64,000 nucleotides of DNA from Pseudomonas sp. RIT-PI-AD (GTDB taxonomy: Bacteria; Pseudomonadota; Gammaproteobacteria; Pseudomonadales; Pseudomonadaceae): positions 124,001-188,000 of the forward strand of contig NZ_JANZKU010000008.1 of assembly GCF_025642785.1 (NCBI RefSeq), given 5' to 3'. The translations under genes were made by a program, and so were the position numbers. The notes under the pieces are model-generated. The model was not told the origin of the DNA. It saw only the letters and a list, made by a program, of their open reading frames with translations, and made no database searches. Of this stretch, positions 9,514 through 17,697 are shown in pieces (position 1 is the first letter of the stretch; every line of letters begins with the position of its first letter).

Positions 9514-9933
9514 ATGCCCAAGCTGCAGCGCGGTTTCACCATTCTCGAGGTTCTGGTCGCTTTCATGGTGGCGGCCTTGCTGCTGACCGTCATTCTCAGC
9601 AGCTTCACCAATGGTATGAGCAATCTGGCCAAGACCGACCGGCTGAGCGTGGCGGCCCTGGTGGCGCAGTCGCGGCTGGCCGAGTTGGGCGTTTCCGTGC
9701 CGCTGGAGGCCGGAACCTTCGAAGGCCAGGACGAATCCGCGCCGGAGTATCGCTGGCGGATCAGGGTGGCGCCGCTGGAGTGGGACTTCACCGACCAACT
9801 GAGCGCGGCGGGCGGCATCGTCTACAAGGTGGATATCACCGTTCTATGGCCCGGCACGAAGCGCGCCAACAGCTTCTCCCTCACCAGCTTGAGGACGGTA
9901 TTCGCCCAGGAAGCCGGCAAGGAAGGCTCATGA
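9514..9933 (+). CDS. gspI: Minor pseudopilin GspI
   Basis: This 139-residue minor pseudopilin has a predicted cleavage after G7 (LQRG/FTILEVLVAFMVAALLL) and Glu at mature position 5. GspI nucleates the GspI-J-K tip complex in characterised systems. It begins 3 bp after gspH and its TGA overlaps the gspJ ATG by 4 bp, so translation is probably coupled. Confidence 0.93.
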   Translation: MPKLQRGFTILEVLVAFMVAALLLTVILSSFTNGMSNLAKTDRLSVAALVAQSRLAELGVSVPLEAGTFEGQDESAPEYRWRIRVAPLEWDFTDQLSAAGGIVYKVDITVLWPGTKRANSFSLTSLRTVFAQEAGKEGS

Positions 9934-10544
9934 AGTCCAATCGTGGTTTCACCCTGCTCGAAGTGCTGGTGGCGCTGACCCTGACCGGCTTGCTGGTGGT
10001 CGCGCTGTTCGGCGGCTTCCGCGCGGGCATCCGCAGTTGGCAGACGGTGGAGCGGCACACGGCCTTGGTGGAGGAGCCGCGCCAGCTCAGCGCCATGCTC
10101 TACCGTCATCTGGGGCAGATGATCCCGGCGGTTTTCGGGACGAATTCGGAGGGTGGTCAGGAGGCGGGGTTCATCGGCGAGGTGAACCGTATTCGCTATG
10201 TCGCGCCCCTGGCCATGTCGGCCAACGGCCTGCCCTACATTTTCGAGATGGTGAGCAACCGGGAGGGACAGGAGGGCGTGTGGGTCCGCTTCGCGCCTTA
10301 CCAGGCAGACAAGCCTTCCGAAGAACAACTGGCCGGTTCGGATTTCCTGCAGGTCAGCAAGACGCTCGACGTGACCTTCCGTTATTTCGGGGTAGGCAAC
10401 GACAGTAACGGCATCGAACGCTGGTCCGACACCTATTCCTCCAATGAGCTGCCGCGGCTGGTCTCCTTTCGCCTTGCCGGCAGCGAGCGGGCCTGGCCGG
10501 AAATGATCTTCCCCGTGACGCGGATAGGGGTTCCCAGTGAGTGA
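9930..10544 (+). CDS. gspJ: Minor pseudopilin GspJ
   Basis: This 204-residue minor pseudopilin starts at the ATG within the ATGA overlap with gspI. The open frame extends further upstream, but the prepilin leader (MKSNRG/FTLLEVLVALTLTGL, cleavage after G6) fixes the start here. The rest of the protein shows the long, mostly beta-rich periplasmic domain expected for GspJ. It overlaps gspK by 8 bp. Confidence 0.93.
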   Translation: MKSNRGFTLLEVLVALTLTGLLVVALFGGFRAGIRSWQTVERHTALVEEPRQLSAMLYRHLGQMIPAVFGTNSEGGQEAGFIGEVNRIRYVAPLAMSANGLPYIFEMVSNREGQEGVWVRFAPYQADKPSEEQLAGSDFLQVSKTLDVTFRYFGVGNDSNGIERWSDTYSSNELPRLVSFRLAGSERAWPEMIFPVTRIGVPSE

Positions 10545-11394
10545 GCGTTGGGTACGGCAGCACGGCGTCGTGCTGATCGTGGTGCTGTGGATAGTCGCGT
10601 TGCTGACCTTGCTGCTGGTGGCTTTCAGCACCAGCGTCCGGGTGGACAAGAACATCGCTTCGGAAATCGTCTACCGGGCCAAGACCCGTGCGGCGGCTGA
10701 AGCGGCGTTGCATTACCTGGTCGCTCTCCAGCGCATCGGCGACGAGACTTGGTCCGGCTTGCCGGGGCAGGTGCTGATCCTGCCGTTCTCCGAGGGCGCG
10801 CGTTTCCGCCTGCTGCCCGAGGAGGCGTTCATCAGCTTGGTCGGCGCCCCGGACACCCTGTTGAACCAAGTGATCTCGCGAGTCGCGGATGACGATACCG
10901 ACGTCGAGCAAGTGGTCGCCCATATCATCGAACGGCGGGAAGGAACGGTGGCGCCCAAAGAGGGCGAAGCCGCTCCGGCTGAGGGGCCCGCCGTCCCAGC
11001 CGCTCCGCTTCTGTCGATCGACGAGTTGATGCTATTGCCTGGTGTGAGCCGCAACTGGCTCGACCGGCTCGCGCCTTTGGTGACCGTGGATGGCACCCAG
11101 CCCGGCGTAGACGTGGCCCACGCATCTCTTTCGGTCCTGCAGGCGTTGACCGGCGACGACGGCAAGGCCGCCGAGCTCTATGGAAAGCAGGGCGCTGCCG
11201 ATTTCAATCCCGCCGATACGATCGACCCGGCGCTGATCAGCACGCCGGAGGGCAGCCTTTTCCGCCTTCAGGTGGAGGTGCAGGCCGCCGGGAAGCCTCA
11301 GCAGGTGGAGGTTACGGTGATGTTCGGCGACGGCCCGGACGGGTATCGGATCGTTCGCTGGAACGAGTATACTGCTCGCTTTAACTTGGACTGA
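10537..11394 (+). CDS. gspK: Minor pseudopilin GspK
   Basis: This is the tip subunit of the pseudopilus. The 285-residue precursor has a leader ending HG/VVLIVVLWIVALLTLLL with cleavage after G10. Unlike GspG-J it lacks Glu at mature position 5 (Val instead), as is normal for GspK. It is shorter than many GspK proteins, which often exceed 310 residues. The helix-hairpin-like segment around LMLLPGVSRNWLDRL matches the family. An Ala/Pro/Glu-rich linker lies at about residues 135-160. Confidence 0.92.
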   Translation: MSERWVRQHGVVLIVVLWIVALLTLLLVAFSTSVRVDKNIASEIVYRAKTRAAAEAALHYLVALQRIGDETWSGLPGQVLILPFSEGARFRLLPEEAFISLVGAPDTLLNQVISRVADDDTDVEQVVAHIIERREGTVAPKEGEAAPAEGPAVPAAPLLSIDELMLLPGVSRNWLDRLAPLVTVDGTQPGVDVAHASLSVLQALTGDDGKAAELYGKQGAADFNPADTIDPALISTPEGSLFRLQVEVQAAGKPQQVEVTVMFGDGPDGYRIVRWNEYTARFNLD

Positions 11395-11399
11395 CCTGC

Positions 11400-12506
11400 A
11401 TGCGAATCGATGTCGGTAACTTGAATCTTTTCGGTGTGGATCTGAACAAGGCCCTTCGCTGGTGGGGGCGAGGCCTGCGGGAAAGTTTCCCGGTGGGTTT
11501 CGAGACGCTTTTCCTGCGTCCTTCCCCGAAGATCAAGGCCATCGTCGAAGGTGATTGGCTGTATTTTCAGCGTATCGATCACCTGCATGCGCGCGAAGCC
11601 GTGCGTATCGCCCTCGAAGATTTGAGCCTGACCCAGGATGGCGGTTTGCGCGGCGATCTGCTGGGTGCCGGGCCACTCAAGATGGACCTCGTCCAGCTCG
11701 AATTGGTTCTGCCGGACGCGCGAGTGCTGCGCAAGCATTTGCCTCTTCCCCAGGAAGTGCGCGATGAGGTGCGGGAGGTGGTCGGTTATCAGCTCGGACG
11801 CTTGACGCCGTTCCCGGCCGAAAAACTATATTTCGATGCACGCATTACCGAGCGGCCCGGCGCCGAAGGCATGCTCGACGTCGAGCTGGTCGCCGTGCCG
11901 CGAGCCTATGCCGATCCCTTCATTGAACAGGTCGAGCGCCTGAGCGGGTTTCGGGTCTCGCGGCTGGGGGTCGCCGGTGAACGCCCCTACAACCTGTTCG
12001 GCAGCCCCCGGGTCTCCAGCCGCTGGTGGCGGCGACTGAGCCTGAACAGCTGGCTCCTCGCCCTGTCGCTGCTCGCATTGCTCGCGTGCGCGGCGGTGCC
12101 GTTGCTCAAGGAGAGGCAACTGGTCATCGAGCGTAAGCAGCAGATCGCGGCGCTACAAGGCGAGGTGACCGGGCTCATGGCCACCAATGAAATGCTGGAG
12201 AAAGACCTCGCCTCGCTGAATCACATCCTTGATCAACGCTCGAAACTGCCGCAAACCTCGGCCATCATCGCGGAAATGAGCAAAGTGGTACCGGACAATA
12301 TCTACATGGCGGACCTGCGCATCCAAGGCGATACCGTGACCATGACTGGCTATGGCAGCGATGTGGTCAACCTGATCGACCTGATCAATGCCTCCGAGCT
12401 GTTCGACGGCGCCCGCTTCACCTCGCCGGTCAGCCGCAATGCTCGTACCGGACTCGATCAATTCACCGTCAGCGCGCGGTTGACCGCGACGGGTGCCGGT
12501 GAATGA
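11400..12506 (+). CDS. gspL: Type II secretion inner-membrane protein GspL (PilM/PilN-like)
   Basis: This 368-residue bitopic protein recruits GspE to the membrane. The cytoplasmic part (1-210) contains a PilM-like stretch (DEVREVVGYQLGRLTPFP). A single membrane segment is near 216-236 (WLLALSLLALLACAAVPLL). The periplasmic part resembles PilN (ferredoxin-like, MSKVVPDNIYMADLRIQGD). GspL is therefore of the type most similar to type IV pilus PilM-PilN. It overlaps gspM by 4 bp. Confidence 0.88.
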   Translation: MRIDVGNLNLFGVDLNKALRWWGRGLRESFPVGFETLFLRPSPKIKAIVEGDWLYFQRIDHLHAREAVRIALEDLSLTQDGGLRGDLLGAGPLKMDLVQLELVLPDARVLRKHLPLPQEVRDEVREVVGYQLGRLTPFPAEKLYFDARITERPGAEGMLDVELVAVPRAYADPFIEQVERLSGFRVSRLGVAGERPYNLFGSPRVSSRWWRRLSLNSWLLALSLLALLACAAVPLLKERQLVIERKQQIAALQGEVTGLMATNEMLEKDLASLNHILDQRSKLPQTSAIIAEMSKVVPDNIYMADLRIQGDTVTMTGYGSDVVNLIDLINASELFDGARFTSPVSRNARTGLDQFTVSARLTATGAGE

Positions 12507-13090
12507 ACGCATTTCTGAGCAAGCACCGGAGTCTGGCCAGTTGGCTGATCCTGCTCGGCCTGGTGGCCTTGGTGCTGATGGTGCTGGTCGCGCCCCTGCT
12601 GGATCGCCACGAAAAATACCAGTTCGAACTCGCCCGCGATGGCAGGACCCTGCAGCGCTTCCAGAGCATCGCGGGCTCGCGCGGCCAACTGGAGATCGCC
12701 CATCGGCAGTTCCAGGAGCGGGGCCTCGGGCAGTGGGTGTTTCCGGCCGCTACCGCACCCGCCGCCATCGAGCTGGATATCCAGCGGCGGGTGTCCGATG
12801 CCATTGCCACGTCCAAGGCACAGGTGCGCTCCATCGCGCCTCTGAACGCCCAGAGCCGCAATGGCTACATGACCATCGGTGTGCGCGCGACGTTCAGCGG
12901 CTCCATGCCCAACGTGATGGGGAGCCTCGACCGGCTGGAGTCGAGCCTGCCGCTGCTGGTGATTCAGGATTTCCGGATCAACCCGAGTCTGGTGAGGGCC
13001 CGGCCCAATGCGCCGGAGGAGCAACTCGTCGAAGTGCAGATGTCCGTAGTGACGTTCGTCCCGGTGGACGCCGGCGGAGGTGCGCAATGA
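12503..13090 (+). CDS. gspM: Type II secretion protein GspM (PilO-like)
   Basis: This 195-residue protein has one N-terminal membrane segment (about residues 11-33) followed by a short coiled coil and a PilO/GspMb-like periplasmic ferredoxin fold. It is the expected partner of GspL in the inner-membrane platform. The ATG lies in the ATGA overlap with gspL, and its TGA overlaps the next ATG by 4 bp. Sequence similarity within GspM families is low, so the call rests on position, topology and the PilO-like pattern. Confidence 0.85.
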   Translation: MNAFLSKHRSLASWLILLGLVALVLMVLVAPLLDRHEKYQFELARDGRTLQRFQSIAGSRGQLEIAHRQFQERGLGQWVFPAATAPAAIELDIQRRVSDAIATSKAQVRSIAPLNAQSRNGYMTIGVRATFSGSMPNVMGSLDRLESSLPLLVIQDFRINPSLVRARPNAPEEQLVEVQMSVVTFVPVDAGGGAQ

Positions 13091-13602
13091 GTCCATCGCG
13101 CGCGTTATCCATGCGGGTAAGGCTGGCTCTGGTCCTGGCCACGGTGATCGGCGTTTCGCTGGCGGCGTTGCTCTGGGTGACGACCACTGCGGACCCATTG
13201 CGCGTGGTGCGTTTGCCGGAATTTCGCCTGCCGGACGAGCAGACGCTGTTCGGCAAGGGGCCGCAGCGAAGCCTCGATACCGCGATTTCCCGCCCGCTGT
13301 TCTGGCCGAGCCGTCGTCCTGTCGCCGAGGTAGCGGATAACCCCACAGCCGAGGTGGCCAGCGCGGACGGCATTCAATTGCTCGGCGTCGTGGTGCAAGG
13401 GGGCGTCCGGATGGCGCTCCTCGGCACCAAGGGTGGCGTGGTGCGCGTGCGGATGAAGGATCTGGTGCTGGGCTGGACGGTCGAGCAGATCAAGCCGGAA
13501 GGGGTCCGCCTCGTCAATGGACAGCAGAAAGTCGAACTGCTGGTGGTGCCGCAACGCCGGGAAGGCATTCATATCGAGCCTGTAGCCCCCGCCAAACCAT
13601 GA
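13087..13602 (+). CDS. Type II secretion GspC/GspN-type protein without PDZ domain
   Basis: This 171-residue protein has an N-terminal membrane anchor (about residues 11-32) and a proline-rich linker. A C-terminal homology-region-like domain follows (GIQLLGVVVQGGVRMALLG, then LGWTVEQIKPEGVRLVNGQQKVELLV). In GspC this domain contacts the N0 domain of the secretin. No PDZ domain follows. Some databases call such proteins GspN. No other GspC candidate exists in the operon, so it probably links the platform to the secretin encoded next. Confidence 0.8.
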   Translation: MSPSRALSMRVRLALVLATVIGVSLAALLWVTTTADPLRVVRLPEFRLPDEQTLFGKGPQRSLDTAISRPLFWPSRRPVAEVADNPTAEVASADGIQLLGVVVQGGVRMALLGTKGGVVRVRMKDLVLGWTVEQIKPEGVRLVNGQQKVELLVVPQRREGIHIEPVAPAKP

Positions 13603-13639
13603 CGGGCGACAGGTTTTTCACAGTCAAGCGTGTAGGCCG

Positions 13640-13654
13640 TGGTTCCTCGAACCA
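13640..13654. promoter_or_regulatory. Small perfect inverted repeat before the secretin gene
   Basis: The sequence TGGTTC-CTC-GAACCA is a perfect 6-3-6 inverted repeat, 27 bp upstream of the gspD start in the only sizeable gap (79 bp) of the operon's second half. It could be an RNA hairpin affecting gspD expression or a protein site. Function is not shown. Confidence 0.3.
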
Positions 13655-13681
13655 GGGGTCGACTGACAGAGAGCGTGTGTT

Positions 13682-15862
13682 ATGACATTTATGAAGACGG
13701 CCGGCGCGTCGTTTCGTTTTCCCTTGAGCCTGCTGTGCGCCGCTGTTCTGCTCTCCGCGTGCAGTGTGCTGCCGGAAGCGGAAAAAAAACCGGCGGAGCC
13801 GGCACCCAAGATCATCAAGCTCAACTCCGAGACGCCCGAAGCCTACGTCGAGCCCAATAAGGAGCTGGATCCCCAGGGCCGCACGCTGTTCGAACAGCGT
13901 GGCAGCGGCAAGTTCGTGGGCGCCCAGGGCAGTCCGAAGAGCGCCAGCACGGCGGCGGACGGCGTGAACGTCAATTTCGAGAACGCGCCCCTGGGCGACG
14001 TGCTCGCCGCGATCCTCGGCGACATGCTCAAGGTGCCCTACTCGCTGGAGGGCAACGTGGGCGGCAACGTCACCCTGGTGTCCAGCAAGCCGGTGCCCCA
14101 GAGCGCCTTGCTCGACATGCTCGAGTCGATGCTCGAAGCCCAGGGCATCGCCATGGTGCAGAGCGAGAACGGTATCTACCGGATCGGCCCGGCGGCCCAG
14201 TTGCGCCGTGACGTGCCGGTCAACCAGCGTGCCGCCAGCACCCAGCGCGGCTACAGCGTACAGATCATTCCGCTGCAATACCTTTCGGTGGACGAGGCGG
14301 TGAAGATTCTCGAGCCGCTCGGCATGAAGGACAGCGTCCTGCGCGCCGATCCGGTGCGCAACATCCTCATGCTCGGCGCCTCCGGCCCGCAGATGCAGAA
14401 CGCCACGCGTACCCTGCAGATGTTCGATGTGGACGTGCTCAAGGGCATGTCCTACGGCATCTACGAGGTGACCAACCTGGACGCCAAGGTCATCGTCGAC
14501 CGATTCAACGCGATGATCGGCAATCCCGAGTTGGGTCCCCTGGCCAACGTGGCCAAGCTGGTGGCCATGGAAGAAATCAACAGCGTGATGGTGATCACGC
14601 CGAACGCCAATCAGCTCGACTCGGTGCGCACCTGGTTGAAGCGCCTGGACAGCGTGGGGCTCGACGACAAGGACCAGGCCAACTCGCAGCTGTACGTCTA
14701 TAACGTGCAGAACGGCGAAGCCAAGGTCATGGCCGAGTTGCTGGGGCAGATCTTCGGCGGTACCTCCACCGGGGCCAACCCGTCCACCAGCGGCAGCGTG
14801 GCGCCGGGCTTGAGCCAGACCGAAACCTCCAGCGATGGCACCAGCAGCATGGACGCTTCGTCGTCCACGATGGGGTCGTCCTCCTTGTCGGGAAACACCA
14901 GTCAGAAGACCAAGGGCGCGGCCAGCGTGACCACCCCTGACGGCACCCGCATCGTAGCGGATGAAGGCAACAACAGTCTGCTGGTGATGGCGGCGCCGAA
15001 AGAGTGGCGCAGCATTCGCTCGGCGCTGGACAAGCTGGATAAAACGCCGGCACAGGTGCTGGTGGAGGTGTCGATCTGGGAAGTCACCCTGACCGATGCG
15101 CTCCAGTATGGGGTGGAGTGGTACTTCGACACCCACCCCGGTGCCAGCGATGCGGTGGGCGGTGCGGTCAATGGAGGAGGCCGGCTGTCCCTCAACAACG
15201 CGGTCGGCCGGCTCGGCACCGGCTTCTCCTACGTCTTCACCGGGAGCGACTGGCGTTCGGTCATCAACATGCTGTCGACCCAGTCGCGGGTCAAGTCGCT
15301 GTCCTCGCCCTCGGTCCTGGTGCTGGATAACCGCGAGGCGAAGATCCAGGTCGGTACCCAGCAGCCCATTTCCACCGGCACCACCTCCTACCCGACCAGC
15401 GGAAATGCCACTACCACCCAGAACTTCACGTTGAAAGACACCGGGGTGCTGCTCAAGGTCAAGCCGCGCATCAACGCCGGCGGCCTGGTGGTGATGGATA
15501 TCAACCAGGAAGTGACCGACGTGGGCGAGAAAGATGTCATCACCAACCAGAGCACCTTCCTCAAGCGCAGCATAGAAAGCTCGGTCGCCATCAAGGGCGG
15601 AGACACCATCATCCTGGGCGGTCTTATCCAGGACAACCAGAGCAAGAACAAGGCGGGCATTCCCTATCTGAGCCAACTTCCCCTGATCGGCCCACTGTTC
15701 GGCTACAAGGACGACAGCGACAAGCGTACGGAATTGCTCGTGACCATTAGCCCGCGGGCGATCAATCAGTACCAGGACTTCGAAAAGGTCGGCGAGGAAT
15801 TCAGGGAGAAAATGCGCGGCGTGACCGAATCGTTCCGCGAGGAACTGAACGGACGTCCCTGA
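13682..15862 (+). CDS. gspD: Type II secretion outer-membrane secretin GspD, lipoprotein type
   Basis: This is the outer-membrane channel of the system. The 726-residue precursor carries a lipoprotein signal with lipobox LLSAC, so C27 is the predicted acylated residue, with Ser at +2 fitting outer-membrane sorting. N0 (about 95-165) and N1-N3 domains follow. A Ser/Thr/Gly-rich insert lies at about 357-415. The C-terminal secretin domain ends in LLVTISPRAI and a short charged tail. Acylated secretins are unusual; P. aeruginosa HxcQ is the known example and reaches the outer membrane without a separate pilotin. ATG 13691 is an alternative start. Confidence 0.94.
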   Translation: MTFMKTAGASFRFPLSLLCAAVLLSACSVLPEAEKKPAEPAPKIIKLNSETPEAYVEPNKELDPQGRTLFEQRGSGKFVGAQGSPKSASTAADGVNVNFENAPLGDVLAAILGDMLKVPYSLEGNVGGNVTLVSSKPVPQSALLDMLESMLEAQGIAMVQSENGIYRIGPAAQLRRDVPVNQRAASTQRGYSVQIIPLQYLSVDEAVKILEPLGMKDSVLRADPVRNILMLGASGPQMQNATRTLQMFDVDVLKGMSYGIYEVTNLDAKVIVDRFNAMIGNPELGPLANVAKLVAMEEINSVMVITPNANQLDSVRTWLKRLDSVGLDDKDQANSQLYVYNVQNGEAKVMAELLGQIFGGTSTGANPSTSGSVAPGLSQTETSSDGTSSMDASSSTMGSSSLSGNTSQKTKGAASVTTPDGTRIVADEGNNSLLVMAAPKEWRSIRSALDKLDKTPAQVLVEVSIWEVTLTDALQYGVEWYFDTHPGASDAVGGAVNGGGRLSLNNAVGRLGTGFSYVFTGSDWRSVINMLSTQSRVKSLSSPSVLVLDNREAKIQVGTQQPISTGTTSYPTSGNATTTQNFTLKDTGVLLKVKPRINAGGLVVMDINQEVTDVGEKDVITNQSTFLKRSIESSVAIKGGDTIILGGLIQDNQSKNKAGIPYLSQLPLIGPLFGYKDDSDKRTELLVTISPRAINQYQDFEKVGEEFREKMRGVTESFREELNGRP

Positions 15863-15889
15863 TCGCGGCCTAATCCCGTCTTGAAAAAT

Positions 15890-15912
15890 CGGCCCGCCGC
15901 ATGGGTGGGCCG
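15890..15912 (+). terminator. Hairpin between gspD and the lipoprotein gene
   Basis: A 9-bp stem (15890-15898 with 15904-15912, one G-T wobble) with loop GCATG lies 28 bp after the gspD stop. There is no T-run. It may be a partial terminator or an mRNA-stabilising structure that sets lower expression of the next gene. Confidence 0.4.
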
Positions 15913-15937
15913 CCGATCTGCACACCTAGGAGGAACG

Positions 15938-16351
15938 ATGAAATTCAAGTCAGGTTTAGCCTGTATGGCGCTCGTGTTGGTGTCCGCCTGCAGTACTTTT
16001 CATCCCAAGTCGAACGAAGAAGCGGTCATGGCGCGGGCTGAACAACGCCAGGAAGCGCTGAAGAAAGCCGAATACGAGAAGGCTTATTCGTTCATGTCGC
16101 CCACCTACAAGGCGAGCCACACGCTGGACCGTTTCAAGGCAACCGTTGGACGGGGCGCGGCCATGATGGTCGACTCCAAGGTGACCTCGGCCCAGTGCGA
16201 TGAGGATGCCTGCACCGTGCTGGTGGATGCCAACTACAAATTTCTCGACAAGGGTTCGATGATACCCATGAAGCCCCTGCTGGTTCCGCGGACCAACAAT
16301 GAGCGCTGGATCAAGGTGGACGGCGAGTGGTGGTTCATCAAGCTGGATTGA
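15938..16351 (+). CDS. Small lipoprotein, NTF2-like, downstream of gspD
   Basis: This 137-residue protein has a lipoprotein signal (MALVLVSACS, predicted acylated C18, Ser at +2). The ATG at 15938 is chosen because AGGAGG at 15928-15933 precedes it and the signal peptide starts there; the open frame begins earlier at 15881. The mature part (EKAYSFMSPTYKASHTLDRF, ending GEWWFIKLD) has the pattern of small NTF2/SnoaL-like domains. Two cysteines (QCDEDAC) could form a disulfide. It follows gspD in the same direction after 75 bp. It could be an accessory factor of the secretion system or an unrelated lipoprotein; function is not known. Confidence 0.8.
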   Translation: MKFKSGLACMALVLVSACSTFHPKSNEEAVMARAEQRQEALKKAEYEKAYSFMSPTYKASHTLDRFKATVGRGAAMMVDSKVTSAQCDEDACTVLVDANYKFLDKGSMIPMKPLLVPRTNNERWIKVDGEWWFIKLD

Positions 16352-16393
16352 TCTTCGCCTCAGGCCGCTGGAGACCTTTCCTCCGGCGGCCAC

Positions 16394-17575
16394 TCACACG
16401 CATTGCCCCGCCGCATACCCCGAAGCCCAGGCCCACTGGAAGTTGAAACCGCCCAGGTGGCCGGTCACGTCGAGCACCTCGCCGATGAAGTACAGCCCGG
16501 GGGATTTCTGCGACTCCATTGTCTTCGACGACACCTCCCGTGTATCCACCCCGCCCAGGGTCACTTCCGCCGTCCGATAACCCTCGGTACCCGAAGGCAG
16601 CACCTGCCAGGCCGTCAGACGTTCGGCGATGGCGTCCAGCTCGGCGGCGGCGTAGTGCTTCATGGGTTTCGAAACGAACCAGTGCTCGGCCAGCAAGTTC
16701 GCCATCTTGCGGGTGAACAGCTCGCCCAGCAGCGTCTTCAGCTCGGCGTTCGGGCGTTCCCCTTGCTGCGTGCGCAGCCAGAGCGGCACGTCCAGATGGG
16801 GCAGCAGGTCGATCTCGAGGCGATCGCCCGGCTGCCAGTAGGAGGAAATCTGCAGGATCGCCGGGCCGCTCAGGCCACGGTGGGTGAACAGGATGTTTTC
16901 GCGAAAGCTCTGCCCGTTGCAACTGACCTGGCAATCCTCCACCGCGGTGCCCGACAGCTCGGTGCACATCGCCTTGAGCTGGTCGGTGATGGTGAAGGGC
17001 ACCAGGCCGGCGCGGGTCGGCAACAGGCTATGGCCGAACTGTTGCGCCACCTGATAACCGAAGCCGCTGGCGCCCAGGGTCGGTATGGACAGGCCGCCGG
17101 TGGCGATCACCAGGGAGGTGCAGTCCACCAGGCCGGCGTGGGTGGTCAGGCGATAGCCGCCTTCGCGTTTGTCGATCCGCTCGATGCCGGTATTCAGGCG
17201 CAGATCCACGCCGGCGCGGGTGCATTCGTCGAGCAACATGGCGAGAATGTCGCTGGCCTTGTGGTCGCAGAACAGTTGCCCGAGTTTCTTTTCGTGATAG
17301 GCGATGCCATGGCGATTCACCTGTTCGATGAAGTCCCACTGGGTATAACGCGCCAAGGCGGACTTGCAGAAGTGCGGATTATGGGAGAGGAAATGGGCGG
17401 GCTCGGTGTAGAGATTGGTGAAATTGCAGCGACCCCCGCCGGACATGAGGATCTTCTTGCCGGCCTTGTTGGCATGGTCCAGCAGCAGCACCCGGCGGCC
17501 GCGATTCCCGGCGGTCGACGCGCACATCAGGCCGGCCGCCCCGGCCCCCACAATCGTCACATCGGTTTCCAGCAC
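16394..17575 (-). CDS. YhiN/HI0933-family flavoprotein
   Basis: This is a predicted FAD-dependent oxidoreductase of the YhiN (HI0933) family, which has no settled substrate. The Rossmann motif VGAGAAG is at about residues 9-15, followed by KILMSGGGRCNFTN, the family signature. The C-terminal end (GLYFIGEVLDVTGHLGGFNFQWAWASG) is also diagnostic. The frame is open to 17749, but the GTG at 17575 preceded by GGGGAGGA gives a 393-residue protein of normal length with the FAD motif close to the N terminus. It is divergent from the solute-binding gene at 17698. Confidence 0.88.
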   Translation of the reverse strand: MLETDVTIVGAGAAGLMCASTAGNRGRRVLLLDHANKAGKKILMSGGGRCNFTNLYTEPAHFLSHNPHFCKSALARYTQWDFIEQVNRHGIAYHEKKLGQLFCDHKASDILAMLLDECTRAGVDLRLNTGIERIDKREGGYRLTTHAGLVDCTSLVIATGGLSIPTLGASGFGYQVAQQFGHSLLPTRAGLVPFTITDQLKAMCTELSGTAVEDCQVSCNGQSFRENILFTHRGLSGPAILQISSYWQPGDRLEIDLLPHLDVPLWLRTQQGERPNAELKTLLGELFTRKMANLLAEHWFVSKPMKHYAAAELDAIAERLTAWQVLPSGTEGYRTAEVTLGGVDTREVSSKTMESQKSPGLYFIGEVLDVTGHLGGFNFQWAWASGYAAGQCV

Positions 17576-17653
17576 CGCCGCATCCTCCCCCAGGAAAAGG
17601 CCGCGAGTGTACTCCATGTCGACTGGCGGCTTCCGTGTCGATGCAATCCCGCC

Positions 17654-17668
17654 TAGTCTGGCTAGACT
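17654..17668. promoter_or_regulatory. Inverted repeat in a divergent promoter region
   Basis: AGTCT-GGCT-AGACT is an inverted repeat (17655-17659 with 17664-17668) between two divergent genes, 30 bp before the ATG at 17698. It could be an operator or part of a promoter. Only its position and symmetry support it. Confidence 0.3.
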
Positions 17669-17697
17669 CTCGATTCGTTTTGCGGGTGGACGCTGGC

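Noticed and set aside
13514-15925. 803-codon open frame on the minus strand
   Set aside because: It lies opposite the clearly conserved secretin gene; its His/Gln/Gly-rich translation has no family similarity and reflects high GC content.
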